Of a stretch of 64,000 nt of DNA, positions 1 through 8,705 are shown one piece after another. This DNA comes from Bradyrhizobium canariense (lineage in GTDB: Bacteria > Pseudomonadota > Alphaproteobacteria > Rhizobiales > Xanthobacteraceae). The translations under genes were made by a program, and so were the position numbers. The stretch lies in contig NZ_VSST01000006.1 in the NCBI RefSeq assembly GCF_019402665.1, forward strand, positions 1-64,000, written 5' to 3'. The notes under the pieces were generated by a model. It was not told where the DNA came from, did no database searches, and saw nothing but the letters and a program-made list of their open reading frames with translations. Positions within the stretch are counted from its first letter, which is position 1, and each line of letters starts with the position of its first letter.

Positions 1-460
1 CCCAACGGTAGAGCGGGAAAGGAACTCTCAGCACGTAGGAAAAGAGGAGACAGCCGGCGACGGTGACGACAGCGGCCAGAACGGCGGAACCTCTGACGGT
101 AGCGGTCCGGTCGCCGAGCGCGGAGACGAAGACGCACATGAAGGTGGCCGCGGCCATGCCGAAATAGACGCCGAAGAGGACGAACATCAGCGGACCCGCG
201 AGGATGCAGGCCCAGCCTCGCCATTCCATCGCGGCCGGCAAGATGCGCTCTCCCTCTTCAAGAGGCGTCGCCAATCCCGTGACGAAGATCAACGCTCCGA
301 CGATCACCATCATGACACCGAGCATGAACGGAAACATGCCCGGTCCCATGTGCGCGAAGGTCCCGAGCGAATAGGTCGTAGAGTTGATATCGATCCCGGC
401 GCCCAGCAGCACCATGAGTAGCCCGGCGTAGAAATCCTTCTTTCGCAACGTGATCGGCAT
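1..460 (-). CDS. tctB: TctB-family small membrane subunit of a tripartite tricarboxylate transporter (partial)
   Basis: The reading frame starts at an ATG at 460 and runs off the left edge, so the C-terminus is missing. The visible 153 codons begin MPITLRKKDFYAGLLMVLLG and form about four hydrophobic segments, with the short hydrophilic N-terminus and the GTFAHMGPGMFPFMLG stretch typical of TctB. In TTT systems TctB is the small inner-membrane subunit that pairs with the large permease TctA and the periplasmic TctC. A GAGGTG ribosome-binding site precedes the start. It lies 11 bp after the XRE-cupin gene on the same strand, and a TctC gene heads the same operon at 7776, so the two probably form one importer, with tctA presumably beyond the window edge. 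The substrate cannot be read from sequence. Confidence 0.82.
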   Translation of the reverse strand, partial: MPITLRKKDFYAGLLMVLLGAGIDINSTTYSLGTFAHMGPGMFPFMLGVMMVIVGALIFVTGLATPLEEGERILPAAMEWRGWACILAGPLMFVLFGVYFGMAAATFMCVFVSALGDRTATVRGSAVLAAVVTVAGCLLFSYVLRVPFPLYRW

Positions 461-471
461 TCTCGGCACCT

Positions 472-1005
472 CTATGCGGTTTTGCTCGCTATCACGACGA
501 GCGCCGATGCCGGTTCGGAAGACACCTGGATCAGCTTGTGCGGGATCGTGGAATCGAACTGAATGCAGTCGCCCGGATTGAGCGTTTCCTTGCGCTTCCC
601 GATGACGAGTTCGATCCGGCCTGTGAGGATGAACAAGATCTCCTCACCTTCGTGGTGGCTCATGATGCGACCGCGTTTTGCCGTTTTGGTCGGCCTCACG
701 ACGAAGGCGCGCATCGTGCGTTCGGGAGCGAGTCCAGCGACGAGCGACAGGTGCGTGTCGATATCGCCCGCCTTCCCGTTCTTCGCGCGGACAATCGTGA
801 TCGGATCGTGGTCGTCGGGCTGGCCGTAGAAGTGGTCCAAAGTCGTTCCGAGAGCCTCGGCGATCTTGATCGCGGAGCCTATCGATGGAGAAGAGAGCCC
901 GCGTTCCAACTTGGAAAGATAGCTGCGGGTCAGACCGGAATCGGCCGCAAGCTGCTCCAGCGTCATGCCGCTCTGCACGCGGAGGAATTTGAGGTTGAGT
1001 GTCAT
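472..1005 (-). CDS. XRE-family regulator with C-terminal cupin domain
   Basis: A 177-residue protein. Residues about 5-60 form a helix-turn-helix (LRVQSGMTLEQLAADSGLTR, then SYLSKLERG), and residues about 105-175 form a cupin barrel (SHHEGEEILFILTG, then NPGDCIQFDSTIPH). This HTH_3-cupin layout is common in regulators of amino acid, polyamine or organic acid catabolism, where the cupin senses a small ligand. The ATG at 1005 is preferred over an upstream TTG at 1053. It sits inside the minus-strand catabolic operon, between the reductase gene and tctB, so it probably regulates that operon. The ligand is unknown. Confidence 0.8.
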   Translation of the reverse strand: MTLNLKFLRVQSGMTLEQLAADSGLTRSYLSKLERGLSSPSIGSAIKIAEALGTTLDHFYGQPDDHDPITIVRAKNGKAGDIDTHLSLVAGLAPERTMRAFVVRPTKTAKRGRIMSHHEGEEILFILTGRIELVIGKRKETLNPGDCIQFDSTIPHKLIQVSSEPASALVVIASKTA

Positions 1006-1094
1006 TGCGCCCGGATCTTTCCGAAATGATTGCCTGCATCGATCTCGCACCAAACCATCGACAATTCAAACCGTGAACCAAGCGCCTCAACCGA

Positions 1095-2045
1095 CTACAG
1101 GTCGAGCACCAGTCGCTGTCCCGCGCAGTCGCCCACGCAGACGATGAGTTCATTCTGCCGTTCGGCGGGCGACAGCACGCGATCGCGATGGATGGGCGGT
1201 CCCTCGGACCAGCGCGTGCGGCAAGCGCCACAAATACCGCCGCCGCAGGACACGGGTACGTCGACGCCGAGCGCGTCCAACGTCCCGAGAAGACCGACAT
1301 CCGGCGTGACGGTCGCCAGCTTCTTGCTCGCCGATAGATAGAGTTCGTAGGGAGGCACATCGCTTTTGGCGGAGACTTTCGGCGGCGTGAACATCTCAAT
1401 GTGCTTTCGCTCTTCCGGCCAGGCCGAAACGGCATCTTCGAAGGCCTGCAGCATCGGGGCAGGTCCGCAGCAGGCCGCCAGACCAGACCCGACGAACTCC
1501 CGCACGATCGCGGCGATGACGGGCTTGGCCTGGGTGGTCGTGTCGTACAGGCGAACACGGCCCGCTTCGATCGCCGGCACAATCATGTCGGGCAGGACCG
1601 GCTGCCCGCGACTGGTCCAATGCAGCACGTAATTCGAACGCCCCCGACGCTCGAGATGCCGGATCGCAGAGATGAACGGGGTCACGCCGATGCCTCCGGC
1701 GACGAACACGTTCGTCCCTTCCGGATCCAGCGCGATTCCTCCGCGCGGCAGCGAGACGGAAATCGGCTGCCCTGCCTCGACACGGTCGTGCAGGAAGTTC
1801 GAGCCGCCGCGGCCTTCGCGTTCGCGCTTCACCGCGATCACGTAACGCCGATTGTCATCCGGCTCATTGCAAAGCGAATAGGTCCTGACGAGACCCTGCC
1901 CCAGATGAACGTCGATGTGCGCCCCGGGCCGGAACGGTGGCAGCTCCCAATCGTCCTGATCGACCAGCGTGAAGCGCTTAGTGTCGTTGCCGAGATCCTC
2001 GACCTTAGAGACAACGGTGGAGACCGTCTTGATCGCCTTCGCCAT
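1095..2045 (-). CDS. Phthalate-dioxygenase-reductase-type oxidoreductase (FMN/NAD, 2Fe-2S)
   Basis: A 316-residue reductase. The N-terminal flavin barrel carries RTYSLCNEPDD, the NAD-binding part carries VAGGIGVTPF, and the C-terminal plant-type ferredoxin domain carries CGGGICGACRTRW with a later Cys (ELIVCVG) as the fourth ligand. Proteins of this shape (VanB, PobB, PDR) pass electrons from NAD(P)H to a Rieske-type oxygenase or demethylase. No oxygenase component is visible nearby, which is odd. The gene directly abuts the MOSC gene (stop at 2046-2048), so it may instead supply electrons to a MOSC-associated reaction, or serve an oxygenase outside the window. Confidence 0.82.
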   Translation of the reverse strand: MAKAIKTVSTVVSKVEDLGNDTKRFTLVDQDDWELPPFRPGAHIDVHLGQGLVRTYSLCNEPDDNRRYVIAVKREREGRGGSNFLHDRVEAGQPISVSLPRGGIALDPEGTNVFVAGGIGVTPFISAIRHLERRGRSNYVLHWTSRGQPVLPDMIVPAIEAGRVRLYDTTTQAKPVIAAIVREFVGSGLAACCGPAPMLQAFEDAVSAWPEERKHIEMFTPPKVSAKSDVPPYELYLSASKKLATVTPDVGLLGTLDALGVDVPVSCGGGICGACRTRWSEGPPIHRDRVLSPAERQNELIVCVGDCAGQRLVLDL

Positions 2046-2555
2046 CTATATCGGCCTCACCGCATCGCCGACGCGCAGCGTGCCCCCCGCGATGATCTTG
2101 CAGTTCAGCCCCGACCGGTTGATCAGTGGATCGAAGACCGACTTGCCGAGTATCTCTTCGATGTGCCGGCACGGCGTCGAAAGACGGGTCGCCTCAACGA
2201 TCGTCTCTCCCAGTCGGAAGCGATGGCCGACGAGATGATTCAGCGGGACGCCTTCGACCGTCACGTTGCGGCGATGTTCCTCCGGCAGCAACTCGATCTT
2301 GTGGTCGCGTCGCAGCGCCTCGAGCGTCTCCATCTCAAACAGGGTGACCTGCCGTCCCTCCTCCGGCTTGTGGGAGTAGAATCCGGTTTCGTGACCGACG
2401 AAATATCGATCGCCCTCGATCCCGCGTCCGGCGACGAGCTCGAGCGAAGGAAACGAGCGCATCGGCAGAAACGCGCGCGGGGTCTTGTGCAAGAAGCGCA
2501 CGACGCCCTGCCAGGACATCGCGACCTCGGGTTTCTCGATAGCGATCGCGTCCAT
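2046..2555 (-). CDS. MOSC-domain protein
   Basis: A 169-residue protein recognised as a MOSC domain (molybdenum cofactor sulfurase C-terminal type) from GIEGDRYFVG near residue 50, the RRNVTVEGV stretch, and the LSTPCRHIEEI segment holding the conserved Cys. MOSC proteins bind or transfer sulfur to molybdenum cofactor, or act in reductive N-oxygenated-compound metabolism. The start at 2555 has an AGGAGA site upstream. Pairing with a downstream flavin/2Fe-2S reductase recalls two-part YiiM/YcbX-like systems, but that parallel is inference. The gene lies 17 bp after the ThDP enzyme gene. Confidence 0.8.
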   Translation of the reverse strand: MDAIAIEKPEVAMSWQGVVRFLHKTPRAFLPMRSFPSLELVAGRGIEGDRYFVGHETGFYSHKPEEGRQVTLFEMETLEALRRDHKIELLPEEHRRNVTVEGVPLNHLVGHRFRLGETIVEATRLSTPCRHIEEILGKSVFDPLINRSGLNCKIIAGGTLRVGDAVRPI

Positions 2556-2572
2556 CTTGGTTCTCCTAGGGT

Positions 2573-4231
2573 TCAGTTCGAAGGAACTCTGCGTGAGGCG
2601 GCGAGCGACTTGTCGAGTGTCTGGCGCACGTCCGATCGCACCTCGATGACGACCGGTCCCCCGGCCGTCATGGCCTCTGCGATCGTCGACGGAGCGCTCT
2701 CCGCGTCCTCGACGACGAATCCCTTCGCGCCGAAGGCACGCGCCAAGGCGGCGAAGTCGGGGTTAGAGAGGTCAGTGCCGTAAGGACGATCTGGAAAGGC
2801 CCGCTCCTGGTGCGATCGGATCGTCCCGTAGGACCAGTTGTTCGATACTACGATCTTGAGGTCCGCCCCTCTGGCGACGGCCGTCGCCAGTTCGTTGCCC
2901 GTCATCAGGAAGCCTCCGTCTCCGCAAAAGGCTACGACCTGTCGCCCCGGAAAGCGAAGGCTCGCGGCGAGCCCGGACGGGACCCCGCTGCCCATCGCGC
3001 CACAAGCCGAGCCGAGTAGTCGTGCGGTCGGCTCGAAGCTGAAGATGCGATGGACCCATCCGGCGAAATTGCCGGAGTCCGTCGTGACGACGCCGTCGGG
3101 CTTGAAGTGTATGGCGATGGCCGCCACGGCGTGACCGAAGACGTCTGCGGACGGTACGCCGAAACGAGGCCAACCGTGGGTGGCCGTCCGCACCGCGGCT
3201 GCTGCTCTGAGCCACTCGGTCCGGTCCGGCGCTGCCGTGGAAACGGCCAGCATGGCCGACACGAACGCATGCGATCCGGAAACGACCGCGACGTCGGTCT
3301 GGACGCGCTTTCCGATCGCATCGGGATCCGGATAGACGTGGACCAACGGCTGGCGCGGCTCGGCCTGCCTCGGAAACGCAAAGCCGAGCGAGGACAGGTC
3401 GCCCAGACGCGTTCCGACGGCAACGACGAGGTCGGCTCGTTCGAGCAGTTTGGCGTGAGGTTGGGAGGGAAAGAACCCAAACTGACCGCCCCACAGCGGG
3501 TGAGCGTTCGGAAATTGGTCCTGCATCTTGTTCATGGTGACGACCGGGACGTTCCACATCTCGGAGAACGCGACCAGATCTTTGCGAAAAGATGCCGTGC
3601 GGCATTCGCCGCCGACCAGCAGGATGGGCCGCTCCGCCGCCGTCAACGCCGCCGCCGCCTTTTCGATGGCCGCACTGCCCGGCTCCGGACGTGCGAGTCC
3701 GTTGATCCTGACGGCAAACCCCTCTGCGGCTTCCTCAAGGAGATCCTCAGGCAGTTCGACGGCGACCGGGCCGGGCGTTCCCACACTGGCCACCGCGAAC
3801 GCGCGGGCCATCATCTCAGGAACGAGATCCGCCGAGTTCAGACGCACGGACCATTTCAGCACGCCATCGAACGAACGGCCACAGTCGATCTCCTGCACAG
3901 CGTCCCGCGCAAGGTTCGGACGGTCGACTTGACCGACCAGCATCACCAGCGGAATCGCTTCCTGCGCGGCGACATGCAGTCCAACCGCGGCGTTGAAGGC
4001 GCCTGGGCCACGGCTCGCCATCACGACTCCGGCGCGACCCGTGAGCTTGGCGTCGGCGACGGCCGCAAGGCTTGCACTTCCTTCGTGCCGACAGGTCACC
4101 AGATCGAAATCGCTGCGGTCGCGCAGCGCATCCAGCAGCGCCAGAAAGCTTTCTCCCGGCACGCCGAAGGCCCGGTCGATCCCATGGGCGACGAGACTGT
4201 CGGCGACCAGTTCGGCGACGCGATAGGTCAT
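2573..4231 (-). CDS. Thiamine-diphosphate-dependent enzyme (acetolactate synthase/benzoylformate decarboxylase superfamily)
   Basis: A 552-residue three-domain ThDP enzyme of usual length. The N-terminal domain has the catalytic Glu segment TCRHEGSASLAAVADAK. The C-terminal cofactor domain has CGDGGFLMTGNELATA followed by VVSNNWSYG, the GDG-to-NN motif that binds Mg-ThDP. It overlaps the CoA-transferase B gene by 4 bp (ATGA), so it belongs to the operon. Linked to a CoA-transferase and an acyl-CoA dehydrogenase, it more likely cleaves or decarboxylates a catabolic 2-oxo or 2-hydroxyacyl intermediate than makes branched-chain amino acids. No ilvN-like small subunit is present. The exact reaction cannot be assigned. 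Confidence 0.78.
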   Translation of the reverse strand: MTYRVAELVADSLVAHGIDRAFGVPGESFLALLDALRDRSDFDLVTCRHEGSASLAAVADAKLTGRAGVVMASRGPGAFNAAVGLHVAAQEAIPLVMLVGQVDRPNLARDAVQEIDCGRSFDGVLKWSVRLNSADLVPEMMARAFAVASVGTPGPVAVELPEDLLEEAAEGFAVRINGLARPEPGSAAIEKAAAALTAAERPILLVGGECRTASFRKDLVAFSEMWNVPVVTMNKMQDQFPNAHPLWGGQFGFFPSQPHAKLLERADLVVAVGTRLGDLSSLGFAFPRQAEPRQPLVHVYPDPDAIGKRVQTDVAVVSGSHAFVSAMLAVSTAAPDRTEWLRAAAAVRTATHGWPRFGVPSADVFGHAVAAIAIHFKPDGVVTTDSGNFAGWVHRIFSFEPTARLLGSACGAMGSGVPSGLAASLRFPGRQVVAFCGDGGFLMTGNELATAVARGADLKIVVSNNWSYGTIRSHQERAFPDRPYGTDLSNPDFAALARAFGAKGFVVEDAESAPSTIAEAMTAGGPVVIEVRSDVRQTLDKSLAASRRVPSN

Positions 4232-4905
4232 GCGACGCTCCCGTCCTGCTTGATGGTCCGGACCTCGCCGGCGACGTGCAGCGGCGCCTCCGTCCGATCG
4301 CGCAGCGCCTCGATCGTGAGGCCCTCGAGCAGCGCCTGGACCGCCAGCCCTTCCCCGGTGACCTCGATGATGGCGAGGCTGGTGAATATCCGGGTCACCA
4401 CTCTACGCGCGGTGAGTGGATACCCGCATCGCTCCACGATGCGGGAACGACCATCCTTCGTGGTGTGATCCATCATCACCCAGATCGACTTCGCGCCGAC
4501 GGCTAGATCGATTGCTCCACCGATGCCGGGCGGAGACCCATTGTCTCCGGTCGTCCAGTTGGCAAGGTCGCCGTCCTTGGAGACCTGGAACGCGCCGAGC
4601 ACGGCGACGTCGAGATGGCCGCCCCGCATCATCGCGAATGAGAGGCTGGAGTCGAAGTAGGAGCCACCGGTCCGAAGCGAGATCGGCATTTTCCCGGCGT
4701 TGATGAGATCCCAGTCCTCTTCGCCTGCCGCCGGTTTTGGGCCCACGTTGAGGATGCCGTTCTCGCTGTGAAGGATTACGCCCGAACCGGCCGGCAAGTA
4801 ATCGGCCACGTGCGTAGGAGCGCCGATCCCGAGATTCACGAAGCCCTCCGCCGGCAGATGAAGCGCGACCATGCGCGCCAATGCGTCGCGTGAAAGCGGG
4901 GTCAT
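4228..4905 (-). CDS. CoA-transferase subunit B (family I)
   Basis: A 225-residue beta subunit of a family I (3-oxoacid/glutaconate type) CoA-transferase. The SENGIL motif carries the catalytic Glu that forms the glutamyl-CoA thioester, and GGAIDLAVGAKSIWVMMDH is typical of subunit B. It overlaps subunit A by 4 bp and the ThDP enzyme gene by 4 bp, so stoichiometric co-translation is likely. It activates a carboxylic acid by moving CoA from a donor such as succinyl-CoA or acetyl-CoA. The acceptor acid is unknown. Confidence 0.83.
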   Translation of the reverse strand: MTPLSRDALARMVALHLPAEGFVNLGIGAPTHVADYLPAGSGVILHSENGILNVGPKPAAGEEDWDLINAGKMPISLRTGGSYFDSSLSFAMMRGGHLDVAVLGAFQVSKDGDLANWTTGDNGSPPGIGGAIDLAVGAKSIWVMMDHTTKDGRSRIVERCGYPLTARRVVTRIFTSLAIIEVTGEGLAVQALLEGLTIEALRDRTEAPLHVAGEVRTIKQDGSVA

Positions 4906-5564
4906 CGAAGGCTCCTTGCGAAAACGCGGTCGACGAAGATGCAGGGCGTGACAATGGCTTCCGGATCCAGATCGCCGGCTTCAACCACGCGGTCGACCTC
5001 CACGGCCACCGTCCGGCCCGCGGTCGCCATGACCGCGCAATGATTGCGCGCCGTCTTGTTGTAGGTGACGTTGCCGAGCGTGTCGGCGAGATGCCCCTTG
5101 ACGAAAGCAAAATCTGCCCGAAGCGGAAGCTCGAGAATGAACTCTCGTCCTTCGACGACGATCTTCTCCTTGCCCTCCGCGAACACCGTTCCGACGCCGA
5201 CGGGAGAAAGGAAGCCGCCAAGACCGGCGCCACCCGCTCGGATGCGTTCGACCAGCGTTCCTTGCGGAACGAGCTCGAGTTCGACGGTGCCGGCACGATA
5301 TTGTTCGGCAAACTGCTTGGCGCTGCGGGGATAGGAGCAGACGATCTTGCGGACGATCCTGGCCTCGAACCACAGCGACAGATCGTCCTCCGTGGAGCCG
5401 GCATTGTTCGATATCAGCGTCAAGTCGCGGACGCCCCTGTCGAGCACCGCCTTGACCACTCCCAGCGGAAGGCCCGCCCCGCCGAACCCGCCCATCATGA
5501 CGGTGTCGCCGTCCTTGATGCCTTCCACGGCCGCTGCCGCATTCTCAACCACTACGTTGCGCAT
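4902..5564 (-). CDS. CoA-transferase subunit A (family I)
   Basis: A 220-residue alpha subunit. The ATG at 5564 gives MRNVVVENAAAAVEGIKDGD and the glycine-rich CoA-binding loop GGFGGAGLPLGVV. The open frame extends upstream into the acyl-CoA dehydrogenase gene, but that part is not protein-like. Downstream motifs such as TYNKTARNHCAVMATAG match family I alpha subunits. Together with subunit B it should form a heterotetramer or hetero-octamer in the cytoplasm. It lies 20 bp after the acyl-CoA dehydrogenase stop. Confidence 0.83.
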   Translation of the reverse strand: MRNVVVENAAAAVEGIKDGDTVMMGGFGGAGLPLGVVKAVLDRGVRDLTLISNNAGSTEDDLSLWFEARIVRKIVCSYPRSAKQFAEQYRAGTVELELVPQGTLVERIRAGGAGLGGFLSPVGVGTVFAEGKEKIVVEGREFILELPLRADFAFVKGHLADTLGNVTYNKTARNHCAVMATAGRTVAVEVDRVVEAGDLDPEAIVTPCIFVDRVFARSLR

Positions 5565-5584
5565 CGTTTCGTCCGCCGTGTTTG

Positions 5585-6763
5585 CTACGGGATTGACTTG
5601 GGGTACGTCGTCGACAGGCCGCGACCGACCCGATCGAGCAGCATCTCGTTGGTGCCGTCGGCGTAGGCCGCCATCCGGACCTCGGCGAAATGCATATTCA
5701 AGCGGTGGGCCGCGCTGGCGCCGGTCGCGCCCACGATCCGGACACACTGATCGATGCCCCAGAGCGCGGTATCGACGGCGAACTTCTTGGCTTGCGCCGC
5801 GAGCGCGACCGGATTGCCTCCGGTCTGTATCTGTTCAGCGGCTCGGAAGACGAGTGAGTTGGCGGCCTCGAGCCTGACCGACACCTCGGCGAGTTCCCAT
5901 CGCAGGCCCTGATGCCCGGTCAGCGGTTTTCCGAAGGCCTGCCGGCCTTCGCAGTAATCGACCGCCTCGCACAGCGCCGCATGCAGCGTCGCGACGCACA
6001 TGGCAGCCACGTGGACGCGAGCCGCGTTGACGGAAGTCATCGATGCTTTTAGCGCGGCGCCCGGCGCGGCGATCAGACACCACTCCGGAATGAAGTGAGC
6101 GTCGAAGGCCACCTCGGCCAGGCGGAAGGAACGCGCTCCCGGAACGACAATCTCGCTTCGCCGGACCGTATTGGCCTCACCGAACGGCACGTAGAAACTG
6201 GCGATGTCCCCTGCCCCCGCCGCATCGCCCACGCGGGCCAGGACGATCAAGCCTCCGACCAGCAGGCCGTCCGTCATCCAGGCCTTGGTGCCGCTCAGAG
6301 CCCAGCCACCGTCGACCGGAACGGCCGTCGTGGTAAGCGCGGAGACATCGCTCCCGCCCGCAGGCTCGGTCATGGCCGTCGTCAGGAGAAGCTCCCCGCG
6401 CAGCGCGGGCTGCAACAATCGCTCGATCTGGATCGGCGTACCTGTCTGGGAAAGGCGCGTCGCTCCGCCCTGGTGATGGTTCAGGCAGAACGCCGCTGCG
6501 AAGCCGTGGCGCGCCATTTCCTGCGCGACCCGGATCTTGCAGAAGTAGGACGCTTCCAGACCACCGTGAACTCGCTTGGCCTGAAGCCCCAGCATGCCGA
6601 GCGCTGCCCACTCGGCAACCCACTTTTCCGGAAACGCCTCGCCCGCCATGTGCGCGGCCAAGACGCTCTCGGAAAAGGCACCGGCACAAAACGCCCGTGC
6701 CGTCGCCACGTGATCGCGCTCGTCGGCGGAAAGATGAGCGTCGTACTGCTGATAGAAGTCCAT
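5585..6763 (-). CDS. Acyl-CoA dehydrogenase
   Basis: A 392-residue flavoprotein of normal family length. It shows the FAD-contact motif TTAMTEPAGGSDVSA, the SGTKAWMTDG strand, EGRQAFGKPLTGHQ in the C-terminal helical domain, and a DGTNEML segment near the C-terminus. It would introduce a 2,3-double bond into an acyl-CoA and pass electrons to ETF. It sits between the TctC gene and the CoA-transferase, which suggests import, CoA activation and dehydrogenation of one organic acid. It lies 17 bp after tctC. Confidence 0.87.
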   Translation of the reverse strand: MDFYQQYDAHLSADERDHVATARAFCAGAFSESVLAAHMAGEAFPEKWVAEWAALGMLGLQAKRVHGGLEASYFCKIRVAQEMARHGFAAAFCLNHHQGGATRLSQTGTPIQIERLLQPALRGELLLTTAMTEPAGGSDVSALTTTAVPVDGGWALSGTKAWMTDGLLVGGLIVLARVGDAAGAGDIASFYVPFGEANTVRRSEIVVPGARSFRLAEVAFDAHFIPEWCLIAAPGAALKASMTSVNAARVHVAAMCVATLHAALCEAVDYCEGRQAFGKPLTGHQGLRWELAEVSVRLEAANSLVFRAAEQIQTGGNPVALAAQAKKFAVDTALWGIDQCVRIVGATGASAAHRLNMHFAEVRMAAYADGTNEMLLDRVGRGLSTTYPKSIP

Positions 6764-6780
6764 GGGTTATCCTTCGGGGG

Positions 6781-7776
6781 CTACTTCTGCAGAGGCGCCC
6801 CGATATCCTTGGCCCACTTATTCCAGTAGGCCTCTTCCTTTCCGACATCGGACGTGAAGCTCTCCACCGTCGAACCGGTGATCAGGGTGGCGCCGATCGT
6901 TTCCAGTTGCTTCAGGAACTCTGGATCACTCGAAGCCTTGTCGAGGGCAGCGCCAACCTTGGCGACGACGTCGGCGGGAAGGCCCGGCGGACCCGCGACC
7001 CCGAACCACGGGGAGATATCGATAGGCTTGCCACCCGCCTGTTCGATCGTCGGCAGATCCGGGAAGGCCGGCGACCGCTCGGCTGACGTCACCGCGAGCG
7101 CCTTGAGGGTGCCGGCCTTGACCTGCTGACCGATCGTGGCTTCGGTAAAGAAGCCCACCTGCAAAATCCCCGACATGGAATCGACTATCGGTTGATTGCC
7201 GCCCGAATAGTTGATGAACGACATTTTCGTGTCGTAGGCCATATCGAACAGCGTGCCGCCAATGTGGGATGTCGCCCCGAACGTACCGCCGAAGTTTACT
7301 TCTCCCGGGTGCGCCTTCAGATAGGCGACGAGCTCCGGTACGCTGGACACGGGAAAATTCGGGTTCACGACTAGCAGATTCCGCTGCTTCGCGACCTTCC
7401 GGATGTAGGTGAAGCCCTTCTGCTGATCATAGCGCACAGACGCATAGAGCGCCTTGGCGCGAGTATTCGAGGACTCCACCGCGACGAGGAGCGTGTACCC
7501 GTCGGGCTTCGCGCGGGAAACGTTTGACGCGGCGATCATTCCGCCGGCACCGCCGTTGTTCTCGATGATGACGGTCTGGTTCAACTCCTTCGAGAGAAGG
7601 CGGCCGATCACGCGGCCAATGATGTCCGTCGGACCTCCAGGCGGGAAACCGACGACCAGCTTGATCGTGGTGGAGGGATAAACATCGGCCGCCTCGGCCG
7701 GATCGGCGATATGTCCGACGCAAAGAACAGCCACGCCGACGACGATGGACGCGGCTTTTCGGAACAAGCGAAACAT
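6781..7776 (-). CDS. tctC: TctC/Bug-family periplasmic substrate-binding protein
   Basis: A 331-residue protein with a signal peptide (MFRLFRKAASIVVGVAVLCV, cleavage expected near PAEAADVYP) and the Bug-family opening TIKLVVGFPPGGPTDIIGR. The ATG at 7776 has a GAGAGGTG ribosome-binding site. Bug proteins bind small carboxylates in the periplasm for TctAB permeases. It is the promoter-proximal gene of the minus-strand operon, and TctB is the last gene seen at the window edge, so the permease genes are separated from their receptor by the enzymes. The ligand is not predictable. Confidence 0.87.
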   Translation of the reverse strand: MFRLFRKAASIVVGVAVLCVGHIADPAEAADVYPSTTIKLVVGFPPGGPTDIIGRVIGRLLSKELNQTVIIENNGGAGGMIAASNVSRAKPDGYTLLVAVESSNTRAKALYASVRYDQQKGFTYIRKVAKQRNLLVVNPNFPVSSVPELVAYLKAHPGEVNFGGTFGATSHIGGTLFDMAYDTKMSFINYSGGNQPIVDSMSGILQVGFFTEATIGQQVKAGTLKALAVTSAERSPAFPDLPTIEQAGGKPIDISPWFGVAGPPGLPADVVAKVGAALDKASSDPEFLKQLETIGATLITGSTVESFTSDVGKEEAYWNKWAKDIGAPLQK

Positions 7777-7816
7777 GCAGCACCTCTCTCGAAGAATGGC
7801 CAACCTTCGAACTAAG

Positions 7817-7829
7817 GACACTTTGTGTC
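7817..7829. promoter_or_regulatory. Perfect palindrome upstream of tctC
   Basis: GACACTTTGTGTC is a 5-3-5 perfect inverted repeat, 41 bp before the tctC start. On the minus strand it overlaps a TTGACA-like hexamer. Such placement suits an operator over the promoter of the tctC-led operon, perhaps for the operon's own XRE-cupin regulator. It could also be chance. Confidence 0.4.
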
Positions 7830-7994
7830 AAGTATGAAACTTACATGACGTGACGCGGAACCGCACAATGACTCGGCAAAAACCGCGGAAAAAGCTTTCA
7901 CTTGCAGCATTTTGCGGCATTTTCAGCGCTATTTCGGTTTCTAGTTCGTCAGGTATTGCGGTTCCATGCTTGCTCAAAGTCGGCTTTTGTGTTC

Positions 7995-8009
7995 TAGACG
8001 ATCGGTCTA
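7995..8009. promoter_or_regulatory. TetR-type operator upstream of the acuR-like gene
   Basis: TAGACGATCGGTCTA has perfect 5-bp arms (TAGAC / GTCTA) around a 5-bp centre. It ends 12 bp before the start of the TetR gene at 8022, the position expected for autorepression. The divergent tctC promoter lies about 170 bp away, so one site could serve mainly the TetR-acuI operon. Confidence 0.6.
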
Positions 8010-8021
8010 TTAAGGACACAA

Positions 8022-8696
8022 ATGGCAAAATCTTCAGATAATCGCCGCCAACCGGCCGAGGCGTGGCGACACGACATCGGATACGCGCCGACACGCGACG
8101 TTCTGATCCGTTGCGGAATGGAAGTGATGACTCAACAGGGATTTGCCGCCACGGGCCTGGACGCACTGCTGCGCCGCGCCACCGTGCCGAAGGGCTCGTT
8201 CTACCATTACTTCGAGAGCAAGGCGGAATACGGCCGCGAAATCATGAAGGAGTACGATTCCTTTTTCCGGCACAAGCTGGACCGCGCCCTCAACGACGAA
8301 AGGCTCGCGCCGCTGGCACGCATGCGAGCCTTCGTCGAAGACGCCAAGGCAGGTATGGCGAAATACAGCTACACGCGCGGCTGCCTCGTCGGAAATCTCA
8401 GCCAGGAAGTCGAGGCGCTACCCGACGATTACAGGTCCGCTTTGGACGAAATCATCAAGGGCTGGCAGCGGAAGGTGGCGCATTGCCTGGAACTCGCGCG
8501 CGACGTCGGCGAGATCGGAGATGCCGCGGACTGCGATGCCTTGGCCGAGTTCTTCTGGATCGGCTGGGAGGGGGCGGTGATGCGGGCGCGCCTCGTCAGG
8601 AACGGCGTGCCGCTCGATACCTTCATCTCCGGCTTCCTCGCCGGTCTCCCGCGCCCGGACGGGGCGAAGCCGCGGTCCAAAAGAAACGTGAAATAG
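8022..8696 (+). CDS. acuR: TetR-family regulator, AcuR-like
   Basis: A 224-residue protein with an N-terminal TetR DNA-binding domain (GFAATGLDALLRRATVPKGS, then FYHYFESKAEYG, about residues 20-75) and an all-helical ligand domain with TRGCLVGNLSQEV. The ATG at 8022 has an AAGGA site. It is followed after 9 bp by an acuI-type reductase gene. In Rhodobacter, AcuR represses acuRI and is released by acrylate. The same pairing and the palindrome just upstream support a homologous role here. A general TetR regulator of the YhdH-type reductase is the alternative. Confidence 0.72.
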   Translation: MAKSSDNRRQPAEAWRHDIGYAPTRDVLIRCGMEVMTQQGFAATGLDALLRRATVPKGSFYHYFESKAEYGREIMKEYDSFFRHKLDRALNDERLAPLARMRAFVEDAKAGMAKYSYTRGCLVGNLSQEVEALPDDYRSALDEIIKGWQRKVAHCLELARDVGEIGDAADCDALAEFFWIGWEGAVMRARLVRNGVPLDTFISGFLAGLPRPDGAKPRSKRNVK

Positions 8697-8705
8697 GAGT
8701 TCAAG

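Noticed and set aside
1401..4468. Long plus-strand frames (1401-2783, 3050-4468) opposite the reductase, MOSC and ThDP genes
   Set aside because: Antisense to genes with intact catalytic motifs; low-complexity composition and no domain.
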